32,049 nt of DNA from a virus, in IMG/VR virus record IMGVR_UViG_3300048834_000280, positions 1-32,049 of that record. One strand, 5' to 3'. This document shows, piece by piece, positions 5,936 through 12,436 of the stretch; position 1 is the stretch's first letter; every line of letters begins with the position of its first letter. The position numbers and the translations under genes were made by a program. Below the pieces are notes generated by a model. The model did not search any database and was not told where the DNA came from. It saw only the letters and a program-made list of their open reading frames with translations.

Positions 5936-5998
5936 GGCCGGGTGAAACGACGTAGTGCACCCAATCGGGCGCCCGGACGATTCGCCTAGGAGTCAATT

Positions 5999-6319
5999 AT
6001 GCCACGCAAACCCCCCGAGACGTTAAATCGGCTTGACCGGAAGATGCACCGTCAGCTGGAAGACTACGTTCTGGCGAACTATGTAAAAGAGGCGACGACC
6101 GATGTCGCCTTTGCCAAGATGGCTGAGGAGGCCCTCGGCTTCCCAGTGACAAACCATAACGTCGCGGGAGCCCGCGAGATGTTCGACATCCCCTCGACGC
6201 GCTTCGCCGTCCGCGAAGAAGGCGACATCCCCTCCATCCTTCGCCGCCTTAACGCCCTTGAACAGCGAGTTCAAGTCTACATCGACGGCTGCTGCAAAGA
6301 TCCGAGGAGCCCCAAATGA
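5999..6319 (+). CDS. Hypothetical early protein, possible DNA binder (106 aa)
   Basis: TAGGAG lies upstream of the ATG. The product starts with a basic stretch (MPRKPPETLNRLDRKMHRQLEDYVLAN) and continues with a block resembling a helix-turn-helix (VAFAKMAEEALGFPVTNHNVAGAREMF, about 38-64), which is close to the way recognition helices of phage regulators look. A coiled segment follows near the C terminus (ILRRLNALEQRVQVYI). A DNA-binding regulator is therefore plausible but not proven. It is the first gene of its cluster and overlaps the next by ATGA. Confidence 0.7.
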   Translation: MPRKPPETLNRLDRKMHRQLEDYVLANYVKEATTDVAFAKMAEEALGFPVTNHNVAGAREMFDIPSTRFAVREEGDIPSILRRLNALEQRVQVYIDGCCKDPRSPK

Positions 6320-6543
6320 GCAAGGGCAAATGGAACGGCGGCCCCCCGCCAGCTGTGGGCTGGTGGCCAGCCTCCCGTAATCGAGTCTACGGCCCCTATC
6401 GCTGGTGGGACGGGAAAATTTGGTCCCTCCCGGCGTGGCGCGGGGATTCCCTTGAGACCGTCGCGCAGTATGCCGCTACCCCTTCGGAGAACCAAAAAGG
6501 AATCTGGTGGCGCTACTGGTCCAAGGGGAGGGCGATGCCATGA
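6316..6543 (+). CDS. Small Trp-rich hypothetical protein (75 aa)
   Basis: The ATGA overlap with the previous gene fixes the start. The product is very rich in Trp, Gly and Pro (WNGGPPPAVGWWPASRN, YRWWDGKIWSLPAW) and resembles small phage proteins of unknown role with repeated GWWP/RWWDG turns. No catalytic motif is seen. It overlaps the next gene by ATGA. Confidence 0.7.
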   Translation: MSKGKWNGGPPPAVGWWPASRNRVYGPYRWWDGKIWSLPAWRGDSLETVAQYAATPSENQKGIWWRYWSKGRAMP

Positions 6544-7055
6544 CCCTCTCCCTCACCGACCTCATTGCCAAGTCCAAGCTTGCCGTCGAGCTAACCGAGG
6601 CAGCGAAGAAAGCCAAGGCCTCGGCCAAAAAGGCCAAGTCCCCGCAGGCGGCAGCCGAGGCCCTCGAGCAGGCGCAGGAAATCCAAGCCCGCATTGACTG
6701 GCGCTCGCAGACCCTGGTCTTCCGCCTCATCAGGTGGGAATGCGCCTGCGGACACAGCGGCACCCGGCCGGATGGCCTATTCATCTTCCAGGAGCACGCT
6801 CGGATGGCCAACTCCTACCGCTTCATCCGGCCAGTCGAAGGCGGCTCGATCGACCTCCCCCGTCGGGTGCAGACTCTGACCGAGATCGTCAGCCTCTGCA
6901 TTGCCTGTTCTTCTGACTCGGAGTTCCGCCTTCCCTTCGTCGAGCCACCTCGCCGGCTGCCCCCATCTCCAGCTCGGGAGGGCCTCGGCCCCTACGTTCA
7001 GGAGTTCCGCCACCTCACAACCCCTATCCTTGAGGAGAACGACGATGGAGAGTGA
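6540..7055 (+). CDS. Hypothetical protein with helical N terminus and Cys pairs (171 aa)
   Basis: The ATG at 6540 overlaps the previous stop; an earlier in-frame ATG at 6507 lies inside the previous gene and is less likely. Residues 1-60 form a long Ala/Lys-rich helix, possibly coiled coil. CACG near residue 65 and CIAC near residue 122 could form a zinc-binding site at a distance. The C terminus is Pro-rich. I recognise no family. Confidence 0.65.
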   Translation: MTLSLTDLIAKSKLAVELTEAAKKAKASAKKAKSPQAAAEALEQAQEIQARIDWRSQTLVFRLIRWECACGHSGTRPDGLFIFQEHARMANSYRFIRPVEGGSIDLPRRVQTLTEIVSLCIACSSDSEFRLPFVEPPRRLPPSPAREGLGPYVQEFRHLTTPILEENDDGE

Positions 7056-7155
7056 TTTTTGGATCGCCCTCGGCATCTGGATGCTGTGCCTCTGCTGGCT
7101 CGTCGGCGCGATTGAAAACGCCGAGGACTACCCTTACGATGATGATACTTTCTAG
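7045..7155 (+). CDS. Single-pass membrane micropeptide (36 aa)
   Basis: The ATG at 7045 overlaps the end of the previous gene by 11 bases, behind GAGGAG. The 36-residue product has one hydrophobic segment, about residues 5-22 (FWIALGIWMLCLCWLVGA), followed by an acidic tail (ENAEDYPYDDDTF). This is a typical small phage inner-membrane peptide. Possible roles include superinfection exclusion or control of a host membrane protein, but nothing specific supports either. Confidence 0.6.
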   Translation: MESDFWIALGIWMLCLCWLVGAIENAEDYPYDDDTF

Positions 7156-7165
7156 GAGCCCGATC

Positions 7166-7504
7166 ATGCCCCAATTCCCGGTTGCCCTCACATCTGAGAT
7201 GCTACGTAAGGTGCAACTCCACCTCCGCTCAAATGCGAACACCCTTAGTGATGAGGAAGCCAACTACTACGTCCACATCTGCAATTGTCTGCGTCGCAGT
7301 CTACACGAGTCCGACGTAGCCGGCTTCTTTTCCGACTGGCTCTACGCAGTCGGCTGGACCAATGAACTCGGCAACAGCCTTTACTTCGATGTTTACGACC
7401 CAGAAACCGACAACATTCGCTGGCTCAACGGTGAAGAAGAACAAGGCGCTCGCTTCATGCTCCTCGAACTTCTGGCCCTCGCGGTCGAGGACGGTGCGCT
7501 GTGA
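7166..7504 (+). CDS. Hypothetical early protein (112 aa)
   Basis: TAGGAG precedes the ATG at 7166. The product is acidic, with a helical N-terminal half (LTSEMLRKVQLHLRSNANTLSDEEANYYVHICNCLRRSL) and an aromatic C-terminal half. No family is recognised. Its stop overlaps the GTG start of the next gene. Confidence 0.7.
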   Translation: MPQFPVALTSEMLRKVQLHLRSNANTLSDEEANYYVHICNCLRRSLHESDVAGFFSDWLYAVGWTNELGNSLYFDVYDPETDNIRWLNGEEEQGARFMLLELLALAVEDGAL

Positions 7505-7830
7505 ACTTCTACTTCGCTGAAACCCCCACCCTTCGCCTCAAGGTCAGCTGCACCGTGTTGCGTGGGCGCCCCGGCTGCATGTATCTATCCAATGGCGACC
7601 CAGGCTACCCACCCGAGCCCGACGAACTCCAGATGGAGTCCATCCTCGTCGAGAAGTTCTTCGGCGGCCAGTGGTGCGACACCGGCATTGATCTCCTCGG
7701 CTGGCTGTGGGAAGACGAGGACGAGACCCCCTTGACCAAGCTCGCGGAGGAAGCCTACAACATGTGGGACGAGTACGAAGATCGCATGCGGTGCGAAGCC
7801 TACGAACGCAGCTTCCCGGAGGATGTATGA
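7501..7830 (+). CDS. Acidic hypothetical protein (109 aa)
   Basis: The start is a GTG overlapping the previous stop codon. The product is strongly acidic in its C-terminal half (LWEDEDETPLTKLAEEAYNMWDEYEDR) and rich in aromatic residues. The acidic character could suit a protein-binding inhibitor or DNA mimic, but no family is recognised. The stop overlaps the next ATG. Confidence 0.65.
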   Translation: MNFYFAETPTLRLKVSCTVLRGRPGCMYLSNGDPGYPPEPDELQMESILVEKFFGGQWCDTGIDLLGWLWEDEDETPLTKLAEEAYNMWDEYEDRMRCEAYERSFPEDV

Positions 7831-8054
7831 AGTGGCTCTCCCGCTTGTTCAAGTCCCCTCACCGGCGCATTCGGCTCCGCCGTGCCCTCTGTGACACCTT
7901 GCAGTATTCCATCGAGCTGACTCACCAGATCGAGACCCTCCAGATTGAGGCCGAGGAGATCAAGCACCAAATTACCAACCTGCAGCAGGCCATCCGAGAT
8001 GCCGACCTCGCATGGGCTACGCAGGGGGTTGACACGGGGGTTTCGGCCGGGTAG
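7827..8054 (+). CDS. Small coiled-coil protein (75 aa)
   Basis: The ATGA overlap with the previous gene decides the start. After a basic N terminus (MKWLSRLFKSPHRRIRLRRAL) a likely coiled coil spans about 24-62 (QIETLQIEAEEIKHQITNLQQAI). The amphipathic basic start could contact membrane or nucleic acid. The promoter for the next gene overlaps the end of this reading frame. Confidence 0.6.
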   Translation: MKWLSRLFKSPHRRIRLRRALCDTLQYSIELTHQIETLQIEAEEIKHQITNLQQAIRDADLAWATQGVDTGVSAG

Positions 8055-8057
8055 AAT
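8029..8057 (+). promoter_or_regulatory. Consensus sigma70 promoter
   Basis: A perfect TTGACA (8029-8034) and TAGAAT (8052-8057) are separated by 17 bases. GGCCGGG lies directly upstream of the -10 box (8045-8051). The promoter starts inside the end of the previous gene and has its start site about 20 bases before the ATG at 8087. Confidence 0.8.
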
Positions 8058-8086
8058 CCGCCCATTACCCCCACCAATCACCGCCC

Positions 8087-8290
8087 ATGTCCCGCCCTCC
8101 CAAAGCCGAAGCCCGCCGCCGAGTGGATGTTTACCTCCCCGAGTCGGTGCATGCAGCCCTCACCATGCTGCTATTCTCCAGCGCCGAAGGCCGGGTGCCG
8201 CACGGCGCGTGGTCGGCGTTTTTCGAGACCCTCGCCCGACAGGCCCTCGACCGGGTGGCCACCGCTCAAGCAACCAAGGAACCAGTATGA
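8087..8290 (+). CDS. Ribbon-helix-helix-like regulator candidate (67 aa)
   Basis: The product has a basic start followed by RRVDVYLPESVHAAL, the usual beta strand and first helix of ribbon-helix-helix proteins, then a second helical part (WSAFFETLARQALDRV). The length fits an MetJ/Arc-type dimeric regulator. It is the first gene behind a consensus promoter, so self-control is plausible. No strong ribosome binding site precedes the ATG. It overlaps the next gene by ATGA. Confidence 0.6.
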   Translation: MSRPPKAEARRRVDVYLPESVHAALTMLLFSSAEGRVPHGAWSAFFETLARQALDRVATAQATKEPV

Positions 8291-8553
8291 CCCCCGAAGA
8301 TACCGCACGCATCCAGGCCACCCGCGCCAAAGTCCTCGCCGACCCGGCCTGGTCCAACACCCCCGAGGGCCGAGCCGAACTCACCCAGGCCATCGCCATC
8401 CTTCGCTCCGACCGAGTGTCTGCGTCCATCGGTTCCAGTGCCTCCCGCACTGCGAGAGCCGAGGCCGCGAAGCCCGTGGACACCGGCGCGGTGCTTGCCA
8501 ACCTCAAGGCACTCGGCGCCGGGCTGGCCTCGGGCGTGGTGAAGGGGGCCTGA
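8287..8553 (+). CDS. Hypothetical protein sharing a C-terminal tag (88 aa)
   Basis: The ATGA overlap with the previous gene decides the start. The N-terminal half (TARIQATRAKVLADPAWSNTPEGRAELTQAIAILRSD) looks like a small helical domain. The end, a basic Ala-rich linker and VDTGAVLANLKALG, resembles the ends of the products at 1403 and 5229 (VDVSAILAG, VDTASVLAG). The shared tail on otherwise different proteins suggests a common binding partner. Function is unknown. Confidence 0.7.
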   Translation: MTPEDTARIQATRAKVLADPAWSNTPEGRAELTQAIAILRSDRVSASIGSSASRTARAEAAKPVDTGAVLANLKALGAGLASGVVKGA

Positions 8554-8554
8554 G

Positions 8555-8607
8555 CCTTTCCCTTCAGGGGCTCCCGGCCCCTAAGGAAAGGGTTCACGAG
8601 AGAACCC
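8555..8607 (+). repeat. Structured leader: long stem-loop plus hairpin
   Basis: CCTTTCC (8555-8561) pairs with GGAAAGG (8585-8591) and AGGGGC (8566-8571) with GCCCCT (8577-8582), with a small internal bulge, giving a long stem. GGGTTC (8590-8595) and GAACCC (8602-8607) form a second hairpin. No T run follows, so it is a candidate RNA processing or translational control element before the gene at 8654. Confidence 0.5.
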
Positions 8608-8653
8608 TCCGCGTGCCGGCGCTACCCGGCCGAACCTCCTACTTGGAGTTATC

Positions 8654-8950
8654 ATGCAAGCAACGCTCAAAATGTGGGCCTCTGGCGCTCACGGCCTCAG
8701 GAACTTCCTCACGGCGGAAACGGCCGAAGAAGCTTTCACATACGTCAGCCTTACGAGGCTTGACACAAAAATGGAAGAGTTCGGCTATATCGCCTTAGGC
8801 GAGGTCAACGTGATGATGGAAAAGCCGCTCAATCGCGCCGACCTCATCGCCAAAGGCATTATAGCAATCGACGCCGCTCTGGGCAAAGCTCACACCGACG
8901 CCAACGCATTGAAGCAGACCCTCCTCGCCATCGGCTACGAGGAGAAGTAG
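8654..8950 (+). CDS. Hypothetical protein (98 aa)
   Basis: TTGGAG precedes the ATG. The product has a helix-rich layout with a repeated Ala/Leu composition and a segment LNRADLIAKGIIAIDAALGKAHTDANALKQTL. No family is recognised. It begins the DNA metabolism block and follows the structured leader at 8555-8607. Confidence 0.7.
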   Translation: MQATLKMWASGAHGLRNFLTAETAEEAFTYVSLTRLDTKMEEFGYIALGEVNVMMEKPLNRADLIAKGIIAIDAALGKAHTDANALKQTLLAIGYEEK

Positions 8951-8951
8951 C

Positions 8952-9173
8952 ATGCACGTTGTCCAAGACATCGACGGCGTGATCGTCGCTCGCGGCCAGG
9001 CCACGCCCGACGGAGTCACCCTCCAACTCTGTGCCCCGTCGGGGTTCACCGAGCCGGGCAAGTCCTTCTATCCAGCCGAATCCCTCACCGTCAACACCCT
9101 CGACGGGGTGAAAAACCTCCGGGCCTTGTGCGATGATCTCCTGGCTGCCCACGCAGACCACATCGTCCCATGA
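8952..9173 (+). CDS. Hypothetical protein (73 aa)
   Basis: The gene starts one base after the previous stop. The product has a beta-rich N-terminal half (MHVVQDIDGVIVARGQATPDGVTLQL) and an Ala/Leu-rich helix at the end. Nothing identifies it. Its stop overlaps the start of the nuclease gene (ATGA), so it may be a partner or accessory of that enzyme. Confidence 0.65.
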   Translation: MHVVQDIDGVIVARGQATPDGVTLQLCAPSGFTEPGKSFYPAESLTVNTLDGVKNLRALCDDLLAAHADHIVP

Positions 9174-10081
9174 GGCCGCCCTTCCCTGACGTGGTGGACT
9201 CCACGATCCTCTCCACCGCCAAGTCCTGCCTCCACAAGGCCTACCGCCAGTACATCGAACACTGGAAGCCGGGCGAGGCTTCTGTCCACCTCATCGCAGG
9301 CGGGGCCTTCGCGGCGGGCCTCGAAACCGCCCGGAGAGCCTTCTATGTCGAGAAACAGTCGGCCGAAGAGGCACTCGCGCAGGGCCTCGCCAGCCTGTGG
9401 GCACACTACGGCGATTTCGAGCCGCCTGAGGACTCACCAAAGGGGCCTCTCCGGATGGCGGGGGCGCTCGAGTTCTATTTCTCCCAGTACCCGCTTGGAG
9501 CTGATGGGGCCACGCCCCACGTCTTCGGAGCCCGTCATGGAATCGAGTTCTCCTTTGCCGAGCCTCTGTCCGTCCGACACCCAGTCACCGGTGACCCGAT
9601 CATCTACGCCGGGCGAGCGGATATGGTCGCCGATGCCTTCGGGGGCCTCTTCCTCTACGACGAAAAGACCGCATCTCAGCTTGGCCCCTCCTGGCTCCGC
9701 CAGTGGGAGCATCGGTCCCAGTTTACCGGCTATTGCTGGGGACTCCGCGGCCACGGTTTCCAGCCGACAGGTGTTGTTGTCAGGGGAGTTTCGATTCTCA
9801 AGGGAGGCTACGGCACCGCGCAAGCGGTTACCTACCGCTCCGCCTGGGAAGTCGATCGCTGGCTCTTCGAAACCGAAGTCACCGTTCGTCGGATGATCCA
9901 GGCCTGGGAAGCCGGCTACTGGAACTTCAACCTCGACCATGCCTGCGCGGAGTACGGCGGGTGTGCCTTCCAGCGGGTGTGCAAGTCCCCCGAGCCGGAG
10001 AAGTGGCTCCCCCTGTACTTCCATAAGCGGCGCTGGGACCCCCTCGCGCGTGTCGAAATTAAGGAGATTGCAAATGTCTGA
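9170..10081 (+). CDS. PD-(D/E)XK nuclease, Cas4/RecB-like with Fe-S cysteines (303 aa)
   Basis: The order of motifs is that of Cas4/AddB-type RecB-family nucleases: D151 (in GRADMV), D164-E165-K166 (in LYDEKTA) and a downstream Q184-x3-Y188 (QFTGY). Four cysteines at 20, 259, 265 and 271 (CAEYGGCAFQRVC) fit the one-plus-three pattern that holds an iron-sulfur cluster in this family. It probably acts as an exonuclease in recombination-dependent replication or end processing, next to a RecA-fold ATPase and a candidate ssDNA-binding protein. The start overlaps the previous stop. Confidence 0.85.
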   Translation: MRPPFPDVVDSTILSTAKSCLHKAYRQYIEHWKPGEASVHLIAGGAFAAGLETARRAFYVEKQSAEEALAQGLASLWAHYGDFEPPEDSPKGPLRMAGALEFYFSQYPLGADGATPHVFGARHGIEFSFAEPLSVRHPVTGDPIIYAGRADMVADAFGGLFLYDEKTASQLGPSWLRQWEHRSQFTGYCWGLRGHGFQPTGVVVRGVSILKGGYGTAQAVTYRSAWEVDRWLFETEVTVRRMIQAWEAGYWNFNLDHACAEYGGCAFQRVCKSPEPEKWLPLYFHKRRWDPLARVEIKEIANV

Positions 10082-10289
10082 CTACGGAGACGAGAGCCCA
10101 CTCGACAACCATCGTTACTGCCTCACGATCATCGGATTTCTTTTGGACAAAATCGGCAAGCCGGTCAAGATCACCCAGGCGGAGATTGACGAGTTCGCGG
10201 ATAAGGAACTCTGCGTCATCTCTTCCTGCGACGGTCCGGGCAAGCCACTCGTTCTCCGCGTAGACAAGTGGGCTAACCAGCAGAACTAA
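10074..10289 (+). CDS. Small hypothetical protein (71 aa)
   Basis: AAGGAG lies ten bases before the ATG at 10074, which overlaps the end of the nuclease gene by eight bases. The product is acidic with a Cys pair spread over the middle and end (ELCVISSCDGPGK). No domain is recognised. Confidence 0.7.
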   Translation: MSDYGDESPLDNHRYCLTIIGFLLDKIGKPVKITQAEIDEFADKELCVISSCDGPGKPLVLRVDKWANQQN

Positions 10290-10290
10290 C

Positions 10291-10608
10291 GTGGCCCACT
10301 ACTTCCTCGGCAACAGGCTCCTCGGTGCCTCCGCCCACCGGCCCTGGTACTCCGACACCCAGCTCGAGTACTGCAACACCGTGTTCGTCTGTCCAATCTG
10401 CGGCGACGCCTGGGGCCGGATTGTCCTCAGCCCATCCGCCGAGTGGGCACCCATCCGATCCGGCTGCGCCCTCCATCCCTGGCCCTACGATGTAGGCGGT
10501 TCTTTCCTCCACCCGTGGCTCCGACGGCTCGAGGGCCTACCCCCCGAGCTCCTAGTCCACGAATTCAACCTCCGTTATGAAAGGCTACCCCATGCCAACG
10601 TCAATTGA
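10291..10608 (+). CDS. Hypothetical protein with CxxC motif (105 aa)
   Basis: The start is a GTG right after the previous stop. The product is rich in Trp, Pro and Leu. CPICGDAW at about 34-41 is a possible zinc ribbon half, with further Cys at about 28 and 58. It overlaps the next gene by 17 bases. The function is unknown; a nucleic acid binding role would fit the neighbourhood. Confidence 0.65.
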   Translation: MAHYFLGNRLLGASAHRPWYSDTQLEYCNTVFVCPICGDAWGRIVLSPSAEWAPIRSGCALHPWPYDVGGSFLHPWLRRLEGLPPELLVHEFNLRYERLPHANVN

Positions 10609-10942
10609 AACAGCCTATGCCGACTTCGTGAAGCTCCGCTTCAAGGCCGAGACCCCCGACACCCTGCACGTCGGCGCTCTTCTTCACGCAGCTGTCGGCA
10701 TCGCCGGGGAGGCCGGCGAACTCCTCGACGCGGTGAAGAAGACCTGGGTGTACGAGAGGCCACTCGACATCGCCAACTTGGTCGAAGAACTCGGCGACCT
10801 CGAGTTCTATATGCAAGCGATGCGGGCCGAGCTAGGCATCACCCGTGAGCAAGTGCTCGAGGCCAACGTGCAGAAGCTGCTCAAGCGCTATCCGACCGGC
10901 TACACCAACGAGGCTGCCATCGCACGGGCAGACAAAGTATGA
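10592..10942 (+). CDS. MazG-like nucleotide pyrophosphohydrolase (116 aa)
   Basis: Two in-frame ATGs are possible (10577 and 10592); AAAGG about eight bases before 10592 favours that one. The product has the MazG helical core: E40-x2-E43 in GIAGEAGELLD, E66-x2-D69 in EELGDLEFY, and the usual C-terminal LEANVQKLLKRYP. Enzymes of this superfamily cleave nucleoside triphosphates to monophosphate and pyrophosphate, and phage copies clean or reshape the nucleotide pool or alarmones. Substrate cannot be deduced. No purZ-like gene is present here to suggest a Z-genome. Confidence 0.85.
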   Translation: MPTSIETAYADFVKLRFKAETPDTLHVGALLHAAVGIAGEAGELLDAVKKTWVYERPLDIANLVEELGDLEFYMQAMRAELGITREQVLEANVQKLLKRYPTGYTNEAAIARADKV

Positions 10943-11793
10943 CCTTCTCACCTGCCACTTCCGCCCTCCCCGGCCCTAACGTCCTCCTCATGGGGCCAGC
11001 CGGCACCGGCAAAACCTACTCCATCGCCACCCTTGTCGAGTCCGGCATCGAGGTGTTCTACCTCTCCATCGAACAGGGCATCGAGTCCCTCCTCGGCTAC
11101 TGGACGGACGCAGGCAAACCGATCCCGGACAACCTCCACTGGCACAAGATCGACCCGCCGAAGGCCTCGTTCAAAGAACTCGCCGAGACGGCCCTCAAAG
11201 TCAACACGCAGAGCTATGAAACCCTTGGCAAAGCCGTCGATCTCAACCGACATACTCACAATCTCTTCATCAAGGTCAACGAATCATTTTTTGATTTCCC
11301 AGACGATCGTACTGGCACCAAATTCGGCTCCGTCGATACTTGGGGACCAGATCGCGCAGTTGTCGTTGATGGCCTCACAGGCTTGTCTCGTGCAGCTATG
11401 TCCCTCACAGTCGGGGGTAAGCCCATACGAAATCCAGGAGATTACGGTATCGCTCAAGGCCAGCTTGAGGGGTTCCTCCGACTCATCTGCGACCACTGCC
11501 GCTGCTGGTTCGTCCTCCTCGCCCACGTAGAGAAGGAGATCGACCCCGTAGCCGGTGGCATGAAGATCACCGTCGCCACGATCGGGAAGGCCCTCCCACC
11601 ACTCATCCCTCCTATGTTCTCCGACGTAATCCTCGCTTCGCGCGAGGGGAACAAGTGGGCCTGGAACACCGCCGCTGCCAACGTAGACACGAAGGCCCGC
11701 AACGTCCCCTGGCAGGACGGCATGGCGCCGGACTTCCGGCCACTGTACGACAAATGGGCATCGCGGGCAGCCGCGATGTCTGCATCCAAATAA
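10939..11793 (+). CDS. RecA-fold AAA-type ATPase, Sak4-like (284 aa)
   Basis: Walker A is GPAGTGKT at 19-26 and the Walker B strand is RAVVVDGLTG with D144. A polar residue region around 205 (LLAHVEKE) follows as in RecA-type folds. Proteins of this type (Sak4 / AAA_24 group) act in phage recombination with an ssDNA-binding protein and an exonuclease, which is just the set found here. The gene overlaps the MazG stop by ATGA. Bases 11221-11460, coding residues 95-174, have visibly lower GC than both flanks, a sign of mosaic exchange within the gene. Confidence 0.75.
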   Translation: MTFSPATSALPGPNVLLMGPAGTGKTYSIATLVESGIEVFYLSIEQGIESLLGYWTDAGKPIPDNLHWHKIDPPKASFKELAETALKVNTQSYETLGKAVDLNRHTHNLFIKVNESFFDFPDDRTGTKFGSVDTWGPDRAVVVDGLTGLSRAAMSLTVGGKPIRNPGDYGIAQGQLEGFLRLICDHCRCWFVLLAHVEKEIDPVAGGMKITVATIGKALPPLIPPMFSDVILASREGNKWAWNTAAANVDTKARNVPWQDGMAPDFRPLYDKWASRAAAMSASK

Positions 11794-11851
11794 CGGCCCG
11801 GCCAGCCGCTATCTTTGAAACCGGCCATCCCTCAACTACCACTCTACCATC

Positions 11852-12304
11852 ATGTCAGTCTTCGATCCCAACACCTTCGCTCAGATGACCTTCACGGAGG
11901 CCAACTCCACCGAAGCCAGTCCCGTCCCCGTCGGCGAATGGCCCGGCACCATCTCCAAGTGCGAAATCACCGCTTGGCAGTCCAAGAACGACTCGTCCAA
12001 GGCCGGCCTCAAGTACACCTTGCTCGTCGAAATCGAGGACCCGGCCGTGGCCGGAGTCACCGGGCGCCCGAAGTCCGTCGTCCGCGTCGAGCGCATGCTC
12101 GATCTGACCCCCGAGGGCGGCCTCGACTTCGGCAAGGGCATGAATGTCAACCTGGGCCGCGACCGGGCCGCGGTGGGCCTGAACAACCCCGGCCAGCCGT
12201 TCGCCTTCGACATGTTCGTCGGGCGCCCCTGCAAGGTGGCCGTCAAGCACGAGGAGTACCAGGGCCGGCTGCTGGCCCGCGGCAACGGAATTGCGGCACT
12301 GTAG
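11852..12304 (+). CDS. Candidate ssDNA-binding protein, DUF669-like (150 aa)
   Basis: The product starts MSVFDPNTFAQMTFTEANSTE and continues VPVGEWPGTISK, the usual opening of a group of phage proteins placed next to Sak4-type ATPases and often annotated as single-stranded DNA binding or DUF669. The body is beta-rich (GLKYTLLVEIEDP, KSVVRVERMLDLT) and ends with a KHEEYQGRLLARGNGI block. No clear ribosome binding site precedes the ATG. Function is inferred from position and general look. Confidence 0.6.
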   Translation: MSVFDPNTFAQMTFTEANSTEASPVPVGEWPGTISKCEITAWQSKNDSSKAGLKYTLLVEIEDPAVAGVTGRPKSVVRVERMLDLTPEGGLDFGKGMNVNLGRDRAAVGLNNPGQPFAFDMFVGRPCKVAVKHEEYQGRLLARGNGIAAL

Positions 12305-12340
12305 ATAGGGCCGGGCATAATGGCCGGATAATCCCCGGCC
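12291..12340 (+). promoter_or_regulatory. Promoter with GGCCGG palindrome at start site
   Basis: TTGCGG (12291-12296) and CATAAT (12316-12321) are 19 bases apart, a moderate sigma70 match. The -10 box is followed by GGCCGG (12322-12327) and its inverted partner CCGGCC (12335-12340), with a seven-base loop, right at the expected start site. This is an operator-like arrangement for the ParB/methyltransferase gene, possibly self-controlled. Confidence 0.5.
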
Positions 12341-12384
12341 GCTATATCCCGTTTCCGAACCCGCAGGCTATCCTCCTATCAACC

Positions 12385-12412
12385 AACGGCCCGCGCGTCA
12401 CGGCGGGCCGTT
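12385..12412 (+). terminator. Hairpin before the methyltransferase gene, attenuator-like
   Basis: AACGGCCCGC (12385-12394) pairs with GCGGGCCGTT (12403-12412) around an eight-base loop, followed by TTTCTC. The stem is strong but the T run is weak. It lies between the promoter at 12291-12340 and the gene at 12437, so it may limit expression of that gene. Confidence 0.45.
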
Positions 12413-12436
12413 TCTCGCGGTTTCCCCGCCACTACC

